Shown here piece after piece: positions 27,637 to 35,328 of a stretch of DNA of 64,000 nucleotides. The stretch covers positions 1-64,000 of the forward strand of contig JAFIHA010000044.1 in NCBI GenBank assembly GCA_017848965.1. The letters are read 5' to 3'. The notes under the pieces are model-generated. The model was not told the origin of the DNA. It made no database searches and saw nothing but the letters and a program-made list of their open reading frames with translations. Source of the stretch: Dechloromonas aromatica (nom. nud.). Lineage in GTDB: Bacteria; Pseudomonadota; Gammaproteobacteria; Burkholderiales; Rhodocyclaceae. Numbering within the stretch: position 1 is the stretch's first letter; each line of letters opens with the position of its first letter. Made by a program: the position numbers and the translations under genes.

Positions 27637-28435
27637 GCTTCGGCGCCGTCTTGTAGTGCGTCGAGTAGAGCGTGGCGCCGACGAAGGTCAGGCCGCCGAC
27701 CAGGTTGCCGAGCACGGTCGGGATTTCGTTCCAGATCAGGTAGTCCATGATCGTGAAGTTGCCGCCGAGCATCAGGCCGGACGGGAACAGGTACATGTTC
27801 ACGATGCTGTGCTCGAAACCCATGTAGAAGAAGACCAGGATCGGCATCCACATGGCGATCACCTTGCCCGACACCGAGGTCGACATCATCGCCGCGACGA
27901 CGCCGGTCGACACCATCCAGTTGCACATCACGGCGCGCACGAACAGCGTCAGCATGCCGGCGGCACCGTGCGCGGCGTAACCGACGGTGCGGCCTTCGCC
28001 GATATGGCCGATCTTCTGGCCGATGGCGTTGGGCGCTTCGGAAAAGCCGCTGGTGAAGATGATCGCCATGAACACGGCGACGGTCATCGCGCCGGCGAAG
28101 TTGCCGCAGAAGACCAGAGACCAGTTACGCATGACGCCGTTCCAGGTAGCGCCCGGGCGCTTGTCGAGCACGGCGAGCGGAGCCAGCGTGAACACCCCGG
28201 TCAGCAAGTCGAAGCCGAGCAGATAGAGCATGCAGAAGCCGACCGGGAAGAGCAGCGCGCCGATCAGCGGGTTGCCGGTGTTGACCGTGACCGACACGGC
28301 GAAGGCGGCGGCCAGCGCGAGGATGGCGCCGGCCATGTAGGAACGGATCAGGGTGTCGCGGGTGGACATCAGGAGTTTGGATTCGCCAGCGTCGATCATC
28401 TTCGTGACGAATTCGGCAGGAGCAAGGTAGGCCAT
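27623..28435 (-). CDS. nirC: Formate/nitrite channel family protein, nitrite transporter NirC-like
   Basis: This 270-residue inner-membrane protein of the FNT family has six predicted helices and family signatures (FPVGFCMLYLLGFDLLTG, RNWSLVFCGNFAGAM, RAVMCNWMVSTGVVAA, FFYMGFEHSIVNMYLFPSG). FNT proteins are pentameric channels for formate, nitrite or hydrosulfide; its place between nirD and the kinase, behind nirB, makes nitrite the likely substrate. The start at 28435 follows an AGAGGT Shine-Dalgarno sequence and gives the family beginning AYLAPAEFVTKMIDAGESK. It lies 22 bases after nirD. Confidence 0.92.
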   Translation of the reverse strand: MAYLAPAEFVTKMIDAGESKLLMSTRDTLIRSYMAGAILALAAAFAVSVTVNTGNPLIGALLFPVGFCMLYLLGFDLLTGVFTLAPLAVLDKRPGATWNGVMRNWSLVFCGNFAGAMTVAVFMAIIFTSGFSEAPNAIGQKIGHIGEGRTVGYAAHGAAGMLTLFVRAVMCNWMVSTGVVAAMMSTSVSGKVIAMWMPILVFFYMGFEHSIVNMYLFPSGLMLGGNFTIMDYLIWNEIPTVLGNLVGGLTFVGATLYSTHYKTAPKRAIA

Positions 28436-28457
28436 GGTATTTACCTCTTGTGAAGGA

Positions 28458-28796
28458 TCAGGAAAGGGAAACGGAGACGAGACCGTCGTGCACCTGCACC
28501 GGGTAGGTGCGGACCGAATGTTCCGGGGATTCCAGACATTCGCCGGTACGCAGGTCGAAATGGTTCTTGTAGAGCGGCGAGGCAACGACCAGGTGGTCGC
28601 CGAGATTGCCGGTCAGGCCGCGCGACAGGACGCTCGCCCCGGAGCGCGGGTCGATGTTGTCGATGGCGAACAGTTGATCGTCGGCGACGCGGAAGACGGC
28701 AACGTGCCGCGCGTCGAGCAGGGCGCAGACGCCGGTGCCGGGCAGGATGTCGGCGATGCCGCAGACCGGCAGCCAGAGGGGTTCGTGGGCTTTCAT
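28458..28796 (-). CDS. nirD: Nitrite reductase small subunit, Rieske-like NirD
   Basis: NirD is the small partner of the NAD(P)H-dependent assimilatory nitrite reductase NirB. The 112-residue protein has the Rieske-fold NirD sequence (LWLPVCGIADILPGTGVCAL, IDNIDPRSGASVLSRG, YKNHFDLRTGECLESPEHSV). As usual for NirD, the Cys/His ligands of a true Rieske cluster are incomplete, so it is not expected to bind a cluster. A Shine-Dalgarno sequence (GGGAGAAA) precedes the ATG at 28796. The gene lies 19 bases after nirB. Confidence 0.95.
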   Translation of the reverse strand: MKAHEPLWLPVCGIADILPGTGVCALLDARHVAVFRVADDQLFAIDNIDPRSGASVLSRGLTGNLGDHLVVASPLYKNHFDLRTGECLESPEHSVRTYPVQVHDGLVSVSLS

Positions 28797-28815
28797 GGGG
28801 GTTTCTCCCGCTGCT

Positions 28816-31329
28816 TCAGGCGAGTGCCGCGCATTCGTCGGCGCGCGCCGGCCGCTTCTGGCCGCGCTCGTCGACGAAAACGATCGCGGGATCGGCCTGT
28901 TCGTCGTTGATGAAGGTACGGAAACGCTTGCGGACATCGGGGTCGCTGACCGCCGTCTTCCACTCGCACTGGTAGGTATCGACCACGTGCTGCATCTGCG
29001 CTTCCAGTTCGTCACAGAGGCCGAGCGTGTCGTCGAGCAGCACCGACTTCAGGTAGTCGAGCCCGCCTTCCAGGCTTTCGCGCCAGGTGCTGGTACGCTG
29101 CAGGCGGTCGGCGGTACGCACGTAGAACATCAGGAAGCGGTCGATCAGGCGGATCAGCGTCGCCTTGTCGAGGTCGGCGGCGAGCAGTTCGGCGTGGCGC
29201 GGCTTCATGCCACCGTTGCCGCAAACGTAGAGGTTCCAGCCGCGTTCGGTGGCGATCACGCCGATATCCTTGCCCTGCGCCTCGGCGCACTCGCGGGTGC
29301 AGCCGGAGACGCCGAACTTGATCTTGTGCGGCGCGCGCAGGCCCTTGTAGCGGTGTTCCAGTTCGACGGCGAGGCCGACCGAGTCATCGACGCCGTAGCG
29401 GCACCCGGTGCTGCCGACGCAGGACTTCACGGTGCGCAGCGACTTGCCGTAGGCGTGACCGGATTCGAAACCGGCAGCGATCAGTTCTTCCCAGATCAGC
29501 GGCAACTGCTCGACGCGGGCGCCGAACAGGTCGACACGCTGGCCGCCGGTGACCTTGGTGTACAGGCCGTACTTCTTGGCCACCTGGCCGACCGCGATCA
29601 GCCCGTCCGGCGTCACCTCGCCGCCCGGCATGCGCGGCACCACGGAGTAGGTGCCGTTCTTCTGGATGTTGCCGAGGAAGTAGTCGTTGCTGTCCTGCAG
29701 GCTGGCCAGCTCGCCCTGCAGCACGAAATCGTTCCAGCACGAAGCGAAGATCGACGCCGCAGTCGGCTTGCAGATGTCGCAGCCCATGCCCTTGCCGTAC
29801 TTCTCCAGCAAGTCGGCAAAGCTGCGGATGTTGCCGACGCGAATCAGGTGGAACAACTCCTGACGGGAATAGGGGAAGTGCTCGCACAGGTGGTTGTTGA
29901 CCGTCATGCCGCGCCGCGCCATTTCCGCCTTCATGATCTGCGTCACCAGTGGCACACAACCGCCGCAGGTGGCGCCGGCCTTGGTGCAGGCCTTGATCTG
30001 GCCGATCGTCGTCGCTCCGTCAGCTACGGCGGCGGCAATCTGCCCCTTGCTGACGTTGTTGCAGGAACAGATCTGCGCGCTGTCGGGTAGGGCGTCCGGG
30101 CCGAGGCCGGGCTTGGCCTTGCCGTCGCCGGCCGGCAGGATCAGGAATTCCGGATCGGCCGGCAGGGCGATGCCGTTCAGCGCCATCTGCAGCAGCGTGC
30201 CGTATTCGTCGGCGTTGCCGACCAGCACCGCGCCGAGCAGGCGCTTGCCGTCGCCGCTGACGACGATCTTCTTGTAGATCTGCTTGCATTCGTCGACATA
30301 GCGGAAGCTGCGGCAGCCGGCCGTGCGGCCGTGCGCGTCGCCGATGCTGGCGACGTCGACGCCCATCAGCTTGAGCTTGGTGCTCATGTCGGCGCCGGTA
30401 AAGGCGGCGCTCGCCTCGCCGGCCAGATGGCGGGCGGCAATGCGGGCCATCTCGTAACCCGGCGCGACCAGGCCGAACAACTGGTCTTTCCAGGCGGCGC
30501 ATTCGCCGATCGCGTAGATGTCGGGGTCGCTCGTCCGGCAGTGGTCGTCGATGGCGATGCCGCCGCGGGCGCCGACCGCCAGTGCGTTTTCGCGTGCCAG
30601 TTCGTCGCGCGGCCGGATGCCGGCGGAGAAGACGATCATGTCGGCCTCCAGATGGGTGCCGTCGCTGAACACCATGCGATGGCGCGCCGTCGCGCCGTCG
30701 CGGATGTCGACCGTGTTGCGCTCGGTGTGGACCTTGACGCCGAGCGCCTCGATCTTGCCTCGCAGGATGCGCCCGCCGTCGTCGTCCACCTGCACCGCCA
30801 TCAGGCGCGGCGCGTATTCGACGACATGCGTCTGCAGGCCGAGGTCGCGCAGCGCCTTGGCGCATTCGAGGCCGAGCAGGCCGCCGCCGACGACGATGCC
30901 GCTGCGCGAGACGGCGCCCGAGGCACGCATCGCCTCGAGGTCGTCGAGCGTCCGGTAGACGAAGCTGTGGGGGCGGTCATTGCCCTTGAGCAGCGGAACG
31001 AAGGGATAGGAGCCGGTGGCCAGCACCAGCTTGTCGTAGGCGAGGATCTCGCCGTCCGCCGTGCTCACCGTGCGCGCCCGGCGGTCGATGGCGACGGCCC
31101 GGCTGCCCAGACGCAGCGTGAAACCGCTGGCCGGGAAGAAGCCGGGAGCGACCAGCGACAGGTCTTCGGCGGTCTTGCCGGCGAAGAATTCGGAGAGGTG
31201 GACGCGGTCGTAGGCGGCGCGGCTTTCCTCGCCCAGCACGGTGACTTCCGCGCCGGGCAGGCCAAGCTGATGCAGTTCCTCGAGAAACTTGTGGCCAACC
31301 ATGCCGTGGCCGATGACTATGATCTTCAT
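28816..31329 (-). CDS. nirB: NAD(P)H-dependent nitrite reductase large subunit
   Basis: NirB reduces nitrite to ammonium with NAD(P)H, using FAD, Fe-S clusters and siroheme. The 837-residue protein has an FAD/NAD(P)H part (residues 1-400, IIVIGHGMVGHKFLEEL and IVVGGGLLGLECAKAL), a BFD-like [2Fe-2S] segment (CSCNNVSKGQI ... GATCGGCVPL, about 420-470), then the nitrite/sulfite reductase domains with the siroheme/[4Fe-4S] cysteines (SCVGSTGCRYG and VSGCTRECAEAQ). It is the first gene of nirB-nirD-nirC-kinase, behind a structured leader of about 200 nt. It is a paralogue of the nearby FAD protein (23526-24767), which retains only the first half. Confidence 0.96.
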   Translation of the reverse strand: MKIIVIGHGMVGHKFLEELHQLGLPGAEVTVLGEESRAAYDRVHLSEFFAGKTAEDLSLVAPGFFPASGFTLRLGSRAVAIDRRARTVSTADGEILAYDKLVLATGSYPFVPLLKGNDRPHSFVYRTLDDLEAMRASGAVSRSGIVVGGGLLGLECAKALRDLGLQTHVVEYAPRLMAVQVDDDGGRILRGKIEALGVKVHTERNTVDIRDGATARHRMVFSDGTHLEADMIVFSAGIRPRDELARENALAVGARGGIAIDDHCRTSDPDIYAIGECAAWKDQLFGLVAPGYEMARIAARHLAGEASAAFTGADMSTKLKLMGVDVASIGDAHGRTAGCRSFRYVDECKQIYKKIVVSGDGKRLLGAVLVGNADEYGTLLQMALNGIALPADPEFLILPAGDGKAKPGLGPDALPDSAQICSCNNVSKGQIAAAVADGATTIGQIKACTKAGATCGGCVPLVTQIMKAEMARRGMTVNNHLCEHFPYSRQELFHLIRVGNIRSFADLLEKYGKGMGCDICKPTAASIFASCWNDFVLQGELASLQDSNDYFLGNIQKNGTYSVVPRMPGGEVTPDGLIAVGQVAKKYGLYTKVTGGQRVDLFGARVEQLPLIWEELIAAGFESGHAYGKSLRTVKSCVGSTGCRYGVDDSVGLAVELEHRYKGLRAPHKIKFGVSGCTRECAEAQGKDIGVIATERGWNLYVCGNGGMKPRHAELLAADLDKATLIRLIDRFLMFYVRTADRLQRTSTWRESLEGGLDYLKSVLLDDTLGLCDELEAQMQHVVDTYQCEWKTAVSDPDVRKRFRTFINDEQADPAIVFVDERGQKRPARADECAALA

Positions 31330-31438
31330 GTCGGTATCACTCTCTCGCTTCGGCGGAGACTCCGTGATACCCCGGCGACGGCACTGAAGCCCGTCGCCTG
31401 CATGGAAGCCCCCGCGTTACGCGGTTATGTCGGTCTGA

Positions 31439-31488
31439 AATGACGGCAGGCGCAACTGGGGTTGCGGCTACCGGATCCCACCGTCATT
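31439..31488 (-). promoter_or_regulatory. Alternative hairpin in the nirB leader (no U-tract)
   Basis: AATGACGG pairs perfectly with CCGTCATT, with an inner perfect stem CGCAAC/GTTGCG. It shares its 5' arm with the loop and 3' arm of the hexaloop hairpin P2, so the two are mutually exclusive. Only TTT without a longer run follows, so it would be a poor intrinsic terminator. Confidence 0.6.
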
Positions 31489-31493
31489 GGCGG
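31478..31493 (-). promoter_or_regulatory. ANTAR-type hairpin P2 of the nirB leader, loop AATGAC
   Basis: The minus strand reads CCGCC-AATGAC-GGTGG: a five-pair stem (one G-U) with A at loop position 1 and G at position 4. Confidence 0.65.
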
Positions 31494-31501
31494 AGGCTGT
31501 T

Positions 31502-31526
31502 GCCCGATGCAGCATTGCACGCGGGC
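31502..31526 (-). promoter_or_regulatory. ANTAR-type hairpin P1 of the nirB leader, loop AATGCT
   Basis: GCCCG/CGGGC and GTGC/GCAT stems separated by one unpaired base enclose the hexaloop AATGCT (A1, G4). It begins within a base or two of the predicted transcript start and lies 8 nt before P2, a spacing typical of two-hairpin ANTAR targets. Confidence 0.65.
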
Positions 31527-31537
31527 AGGGAGTGATT

Positions 31538-31553
31538 AGCAGCTTGCATGCCA
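31538..31553 (-). promoter_or_regulatory. Sigma-54 promoter of nirBD
   Basis: The minus strand reads TGGCATGCAAGCTGCT. GG and GC are ten bases apart; two positions outside the invariant pairs differ from TGGCAC-N5-TTGCW. Confidence 0.75.
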
Positions 31554-31619
31554 GAACCGGTGTTTCACCAAAGGACAAGGCTTTCCGGCTTTGCGGCGGG
31601 TCGCCGCCGGGAATTTTCT

Positions 31620-31654
31620 GCACCAGGCCTGTGCGTCGTCCGCCAAATTGGTGC
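31620..31654 (-). promoter_or_regulatory. Tandem candidate NtrC sites upstream of nirB
   Basis: GCAC-N7-GTGC occurs exactly at 31620-31634 (minus strand GCACAGGCCTGGTGC). A half-degenerate copy GCACCAATTTGGCG lies at 31641-31654. Centres are about two helical turns apart and 75-100 bases upstream of the promoter. Confidence 0.6.
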
Positions 31655-31667
31655 CGAAAACCTCGAC

Positions 31668-32933
31668 CTAACGCTCCAGCCCGGCCTGACCCGGCAGCAA
31701 ACCGGCGACGCCGAGCAGCGCTTCGGCAACGTCGGCCAGGCGCCGATTCTGGTTCATCGCGTTCTGGCGCAGCAAGCGGTAGGCGGCCGCCTCGTCGAGG
31801 CCCTGCGTCGCCATCAGGATGCCCTTGGCGCGCTCGATCAGCTTGCGCTCCTCGAGATTGGCACGCACCGTCGCCAGTTCGTCGGTCAGCGTCTGCAGGC
31901 GCTGCGACTGCGACTGCAGCATGTCGACCACCGCCTGCGTCAGGTGCGGCCCGATGCCGTCGCCGGCAGCGGCGACGGGCCCGCCGATACCGGCGGCGAA
32001 CGCTGCCTGCGGCGGCAGCGGGAGCGATCCGCGAAGTTCCGACAAACGTTGCTGCTGGTCGGCGCTGTCGCGCTGCAACTGCTCGATGCGCTGCCGGCAG
32101 AGCCCCTGCAGCAGGCCGGCGAGATGGTTCTCGACCCGATGCAGTTCGTCCATCCGCGCCGAGCAGCAGGTATACCACTCGTCCGCCAGCGCGCTGTCGA
32201 GCGGCCGCCCAAGCCCGGACAGCAGCTTGCGGCGCAGCCGTTCGAGCGAGGACAGCGGCAGCAGCGATTGCAGGGCGCGCCACTCGGCGCCCAGTTCGTC
32301 GCAGAAGGCGACGAAATGCCGGAAGGAGTTTTCCTGCATCTCGATCAGGTATTCGATGGCCTGCACCTCGGCTTCGCCGATCCGGCCGGCGGCGAAGGCG
32401 GCGGCACCGGTGGCGCGCTCGCGGCCGGCCGACTCCTTGCCCTGCATCAGGTGGAAGAGGGCGATCAGCAGGCGCGAGATGGCCGGATCAATGGCGACGT
32501 CGGCGGCTTCGAACACCAGGGCGAGCAGGGCGGCGACCAACTGGCTGTACTGCTCGCTCGCCTGCGCCGGCGTCAGCGTCAGCGCGGCGACGCCGCGGCG
32601 GATCTCCGGCAGGCCGGCCAGCGCCTGCAGGGCGATCGCCACCCGGGTATAGAAGCGGGCGCCGCCGCTCATGCCGTCCTGGCTTTCGCGCCGCTCCAGC
32701 CAGGCGTCGAGCAGCAGCATCGCCTGGTCGCTGGCGGCCACGCGCTGCGCCCGCAACTCGGCGAAGCGGCGGCCGTCCGAAGCGAGGAAGAGATTCGAGC
32801 TGCCGCGCTCCTGCTGCAGGTGATGCACCAGTTCGCTCGCCGCCAGCACCAGATCGCAGGTGCGCGCCAGGTTTTCCAGTTCGCTTTCTTCGCTGCGCCG
32901 TGCGGCCGCCAGGTAATTCAAGACGCTGTTCAT
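31668..32933 (-). CDS. nasR: Nitrate/nitrite-sensing antiterminator NasR (NIT-ANTAR)
   Basis: NasR binds nitrate or nitrite through a NIT domain and then grips two-hairpin leader RNAs through an ANTAR domain, preventing formation of a terminator. The 421-residue protein has an all-helical NIT region (about 35-300, including LVHHLQQERGSSNLFLASDG, where an Arg should contact nitrate) and a C-terminal ANTAR three-helix domain (about 355-415: LEERKLIERAKGILMATQGL, DEAAAYRLLRQNAMNQNRRL, ADVAEALL). The ATG at 32933 gives the family-like beginning; longer frames upstream are Arg-rich and unlikely. It lies just upstream of nirB on the same strand, and three matching leaders occur within 13 kb. I see no sigma-54 promoter before it. 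Confidence 0.93.
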   Translation of the reverse strand: MNSVLNYLAAARRSEESELENLARTCDLVLAASELVHHLQQERGSSNLFLASDGRRFAELRAQRVAASDQAMLLLDAWLERRESQDGMSGGARFYTRVAIALQALAGLPEIRRGVAALTLTPAQASEQYSQLVAALLALVFEAADVAIDPAISRLLIALFHLMQGKESAGRERATGAAAFAAGRIGEAEVQAIEYLIEMQENSFRHFVAFCDELGAEWRALQSLLPLSSLERLRRKLLSGLGRPLDSALADEWYTCCSARMDELHRVENHLAGLLQGLCRQRIEQLQRDSADQQQRLSELRGSLPLPPQAAFAAGIGGPVAAAGDGIGPHLTQAVVDMLQSQSQRLQTLTDELATVRANLEERKLIERAKGILMATQGLDEAAAYRLLRQNAMNQNRRLADVAEALLGVAGLLPGQAGLER

Positions 32934-33218
32934 TGCATATTCCAGGGGGTCGATCGCGGCAGCGCCCGATCGCGTGCCGCCTTCATGATCTAGCAAGATA
33001 CAAACCAGAGTGCGAGATCCGCTTCGCCTCACTCCCCGGAGAGGGCGCCCCGACAAACGACGGCGGATAGGTATCTTCCACAAGAAAGGAAAGCAAGCTT
33101 CCACTTCCGCCCGCAAATCGCCCCGGAATCGCCACGGTGGGCAATACGTTCAATGACTTATTGCCTGGGCACGGAACTTGTATGAAGATATTAACTTCTT
33201 TCATACACACCACCCATC
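32934..33218. other. Divergent intergenic region between nasR and nikK
   Basis: These 285 bases must carry the promoter of nasR on the minus strand and that of the nickel operon on the plus strand. The part next to nikK is AT-rich and contains the palindrome at 33180-33206. I see no gene and no clear hairpin in the nasR-proximal part. Confidence 0.6.
33180..33206 (+). promoter_or_regulatory. Candidate NikR operator before the nickel uptake operon
   Basis: GTATGA (33180-33185) and TCATAC (33201-33206) form a perfect palindrome separated by 15 bases; the arms extend to seven bases (GTATGAA/TTCATAC). Escherichia coli NikR binds GTATGA-N16-TCATAC, so half-sites are identical and the spacing is one base shorter. 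The site ends 12 bases before the nikK start codon and nikR lies in the same window. Confidence 0.75.
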
Positions 33219-33911
33219 ATGCGCCGCACGCTCTCCCTGCTGCTCTGCCTGACCTCTTCGGCCAGCTTTGCCCACGACCTGTGGTTCGCCCCCGAAGGCA
33301 ACGACTACCTGCTGCTGCAGGGGCACCGCCATTCCGGCCACGCCGGTGCCGATACCATCGACTACGATGGCCGCAAGGTCAGCGGCGCGCTGTGCCTCGA
33401 TGGCACGGGCAAAGCGCGCCCGGCCACGCCATCGCCCAGCGCCCCGGTGCGTTTCGCCGGTCCCTGCGCGGTGCTGCAGGCGGATTACGTTTCCGGCTAC
33501 TGGACCAAGACGGCCTGGGAAACGAAGAACATCCCGAAAACCGGGATCGCCGGCGTGCTTCGTAGCTGGCATTCGGCCGAATCGGTGAAGCGCATCGGCC
33601 AGTGGATTCCCGCCGCCGGCAAGCCGCTCGGTCGCGGCCTGGAAATCACGCCGCTGCGCGATCCGCTGCCACTGCAGCCGGGCGACAAGCTCACCGTGCT
33701 GGTCAGCGACGACGGCAGGCCGGTGGCCGGCCTGCCGGTCGCCTACGGCGACGATACCCGCGGCGTCAGCGACGGCGAAGGCAAGATCGCCATCCGCCTG
33801 CGCCATGGCGGCTCCCAGCTGATCACGACGACGCTGGAGACGCCGCTCACCGACGGCAAGGCCGACCGTTCGCTACGCAGCGCGACGCTGCAGTTCGAGA
33901 TCGCGCCATGA
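33219..33911 (+). CDS. nikK: Periplasmic DUF4198 protein of nickel uptake, NikK-like
   Basis: This 230-residue protein has a short Sec signal (RRTLSLLLCLTSSASFA) and a mature part beginning AHDLWFAPEG, the hallmark of DUF4198/NikK proteins, in which the new N-terminal His is expected to bind metal. Further His residues follow (GHRHSGHAG). A carboxypeptidase-like beta fold follows (PGDKLTVLVSDDGRPVAGLPV, SDGEGKIAIRL). NikK-type proteins are found with NikMQO energy-coupling-factor transporters in proteobacteria and probably capture or deliver Ni(II) in the periplasm. It is the first gene of the operon, directly behind the NikR-like palindrome, and overlaps nikL by four bases (ATGA). No Shine-Dalgarno sequence is evident before its ATG. 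Confidence 0.88.
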   Translation: MRRTLSLLLCLTSSASFAHDLWFAPEGNDYLLLQGHRHSGHAGADTIDYDGRKVSGALCLDGTGKARPATPSPSAPVRFAGPCAVLQADYVSGYWTKTAWETKNIPKTGIAGVLRSWHSAESVKRIGQWIPAAGKPLGRGLEITPLRDPLPLQPGDKLTVLVSDDGRPVAGLPVAYGDDTRGVSDGEGKIAIRLRHGGSQLITTTLETPLTDGKADRSLRSATLQFEIAP

Positions 33912-34333
33912 AGTGGCTGCCCCTACTCGCATTGTTCGCCGCCGCGACGGCAACGGCCCACGAAATCCGGCTCGATGTTAGCGGGTCGAGCGCGACGGTG
34001 ATCACGCTGCACTACGCCGACGGCCAGCCCTTCGCCTTCGAGGCCTACGAAATCTACCCGGCCGGCAGCGAGACGCCGGGCCAGGTCGGCCGCACCGACG
34101 GCCGGGGCCGCATCGCGCTGCTCGCCGACAGCGCTGGCGAGTGGCGGCTGAAGGCCTGGTCGGACGACGGCCACGGCGTCGACCGCAAGCTCACGGCACT
34201 GGCCGGCGACCCGGCGGCAGCCACGGCGCCCGCCGCCGAAACGCCGCGCGCCGCGCTCTGGCTGGGCGGACTGGGAACGATTTTCGGTCTGTTCGGGCTG
34301 CTGCAACTCTATCTGGGGAGGAAAAAACGGTGA
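33908..34333 (+). CDS. nikL: Nickel transporter accessory subunit NikL-like
   Basis: This 141-residue protein has a signal sequence (WLPLLALFAAATATA), a mature N-terminus again starting with His (AHEIRLDVSG), a small beta domain and a C-terminal transmembrane helix (WLGGLGTIFGLFGLLQLYLG) with a positively charged end (RKKR). NikL subunits of this shape pair with NikM and NikK in Ni-type ECF transporters. The ATG at 33908 overlaps the nikK stop. The stop overlaps the GTG start of the next gene, so these three genes are tightly coupled. Confidence 0.85.
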   Translation: MKWLPLLALFAAATATAHEIRLDVSGSSATVITLHYADGQPFAFEAYEIYPAGSETPGQVGRTDGRGRIALLADSAGEWRLKAWSDDGHGVDRKLTALAGDPAAATAPAAETPRAALWLGGLGTIFGLFGLLQLYLGRKKR

Positions 34334-35319
34334 AAAAATTCTGGTTCTATGGCTTGGGTTTACTTGCGACGAGCGTCGCTCAACCAGCGTTCGCCCACCA
34401 CGGCGTCGCCGGTGTCGGCGCCGTCGGCCTGCAGGGACCGGGAGCACCGATCGAATCAGCGGCTTCCTCGGTCCTGCCCGAAGGCGGCATGCTCGCCTAC
34501 CTGAAGATCGACCAGGCGAGCTTCAAGCAGTACGGCTGGGCGAGCCCGAATGCCGACTACGCCCGCTTCACCATGCTCGGCCTGGGCTATGGCGTCACTC
34601 CGTGGTTCTCCGCTTACGCCTTCGTACCGCACAACACCAAGGTCGAGGAATCCGGCGGTCTCGATTCGCGCGGCTGGGCCGACATGTCGCTGATGGGGCA
34701 AATCGGTTTCAAATACGACCAGGACGGCTGGCGCCTGAATCCGGCCAACGAAAGCCTTGACGACCTCGAGGACTGGCACTTCAGCGTCTTTGCCGGCGCC
34801 ACGCTGCCGACCGGCGCGCCCAACCACCGCCTGAGCGACGGTTCGATCGACCCCGGCAAATCGCTCGGTTTCGGCAAGCCGGCATGGACGCTCGGCGTCA
34901 CCGCCAGCAAGATGTTGAGCCAGACGCTGACCCTGAGCCTGGAAGCATCGACCTTCCGCTTCCAGCCCTATACCTACGATAGCGGCGAGCGCGTGCAGTT
35001 CGGTGCCGAAAACCGCCTCAACGCGGCGCTCGCCTGGCGGGCGCTGACCGTACCGGAAAAATCCTTCCGCCTCGACCCGGTGCTCGAAGTGCAATACCTG
35101 AGCATCGGCCGCGACCGCAGCAACGGCGTCGGCGAAGACGGTACCGGCGGCCGCATGGTCTATCTGGTGCCCGGCGTCCGCGCCTACTGGCACAATGCCA
35201 GCTTCGCGCTCGGCATCAAGAAGCCGGTGTGGACCGACCTCAACGAATCGAGCACGCAGCAGGGCGCCGAAGGCAAGGAGAAATACCGCCTGATCTTCTC
35301 CGCTTCGCTGATGTTCTAA
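34330..35319 (+). CDS. Outer-membrane beta-barrel protein in the nickel operon
   Basis: This 329-residue protein has a clear signal sequence (FWFYGLGLLATSVAQPAFA), then a mature N-terminus AHHGVAGVGAVG. A run of alternating amphipathic beta strands follows, ending in a C-terminal phenylalanine (FSASLMF), the sorting signal of outer-membrane barrels. It resembles the transporter/phenol-degradation MetA-like barrel group. The GTG at 34330 overlaps the nikL stop (GTGA) and is preceded by GGGAGGA; a longer frame upstream is merely a shadow of nikL. Lying between nikL and nikM in one transcript, it may let nickel or a nickel chelate across the outer membrane. That function is inference; TonB dependence is not evident, because there is no plug domain. 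Confidence 0.8.
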   Translation: MKKFWFYGLGLLATSVAQPAFAHHGVAGVGAVGLQGPGAPIESAASSVLPEGGMLAYLKIDQASFKQYGWASPNADYARFTMLGLGYGVTPWFSAYAFVPHNTKVEESGGLDSRGWADMSLMGQIGFKYDQDGWRLNPANESLDDLEDWHFSVFAGATLPTGAPNHRLSDGSIDPGKSLGFGKPAWTLGVTASKMLSQTLTLSLEASTFRFQPYTYDSGERVQFGAENRLNAALAWRALTVPEKSFRLDPVLEVQYLSIGRDRSNGVGEDGTGGRMVYLVPGVRAYWHNASFALGIKKPVWTDLNESSTQQGAEGKEKYRLIFSASLMF

Positions 35320-35328
35320 GGCTGATCG

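Larger units (their letters stand above)
31330..31667 (-). promoter_or_regulatory. nirB control region: NtrC sites, sigma-54 promoter, structured leader
   Basis: The 338 bases between the nasR stop and nirB hold no gene. On the minus strand there are NtrC-like sites (31640-31654, 31620-31634), a sigma-54 promoter (31538-31553), two hexaloop hairpins (31502-31526, 31478-31493), an alternative hairpin overlapping the second (31439-31488), then further perfect stems (GGCGACGG/CCGTCGCC near 31374-31398 and GTATCAC/GTGATAC near 31334-31370). None of the stems is followed by a U-tract, unlike the nrtA and cobA leaders. Confidence 0.75.

Noticed and set aside
31334..31370. GTATCAC/GTGATAC inverted repeat just before nirB taken as a NikR-like or NarL operator
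   Set aside because: Half-sites do not match GTATGA and the spacing is too long; it lies in the transcribed leader and is better read as RNA structure.
31487..33070. Plus-strand open frame opposite nasR
   Set aside because: Arg/Ala/Pro-rich shadow; it would also overwrite the nirB promoter and the NtrC sites.
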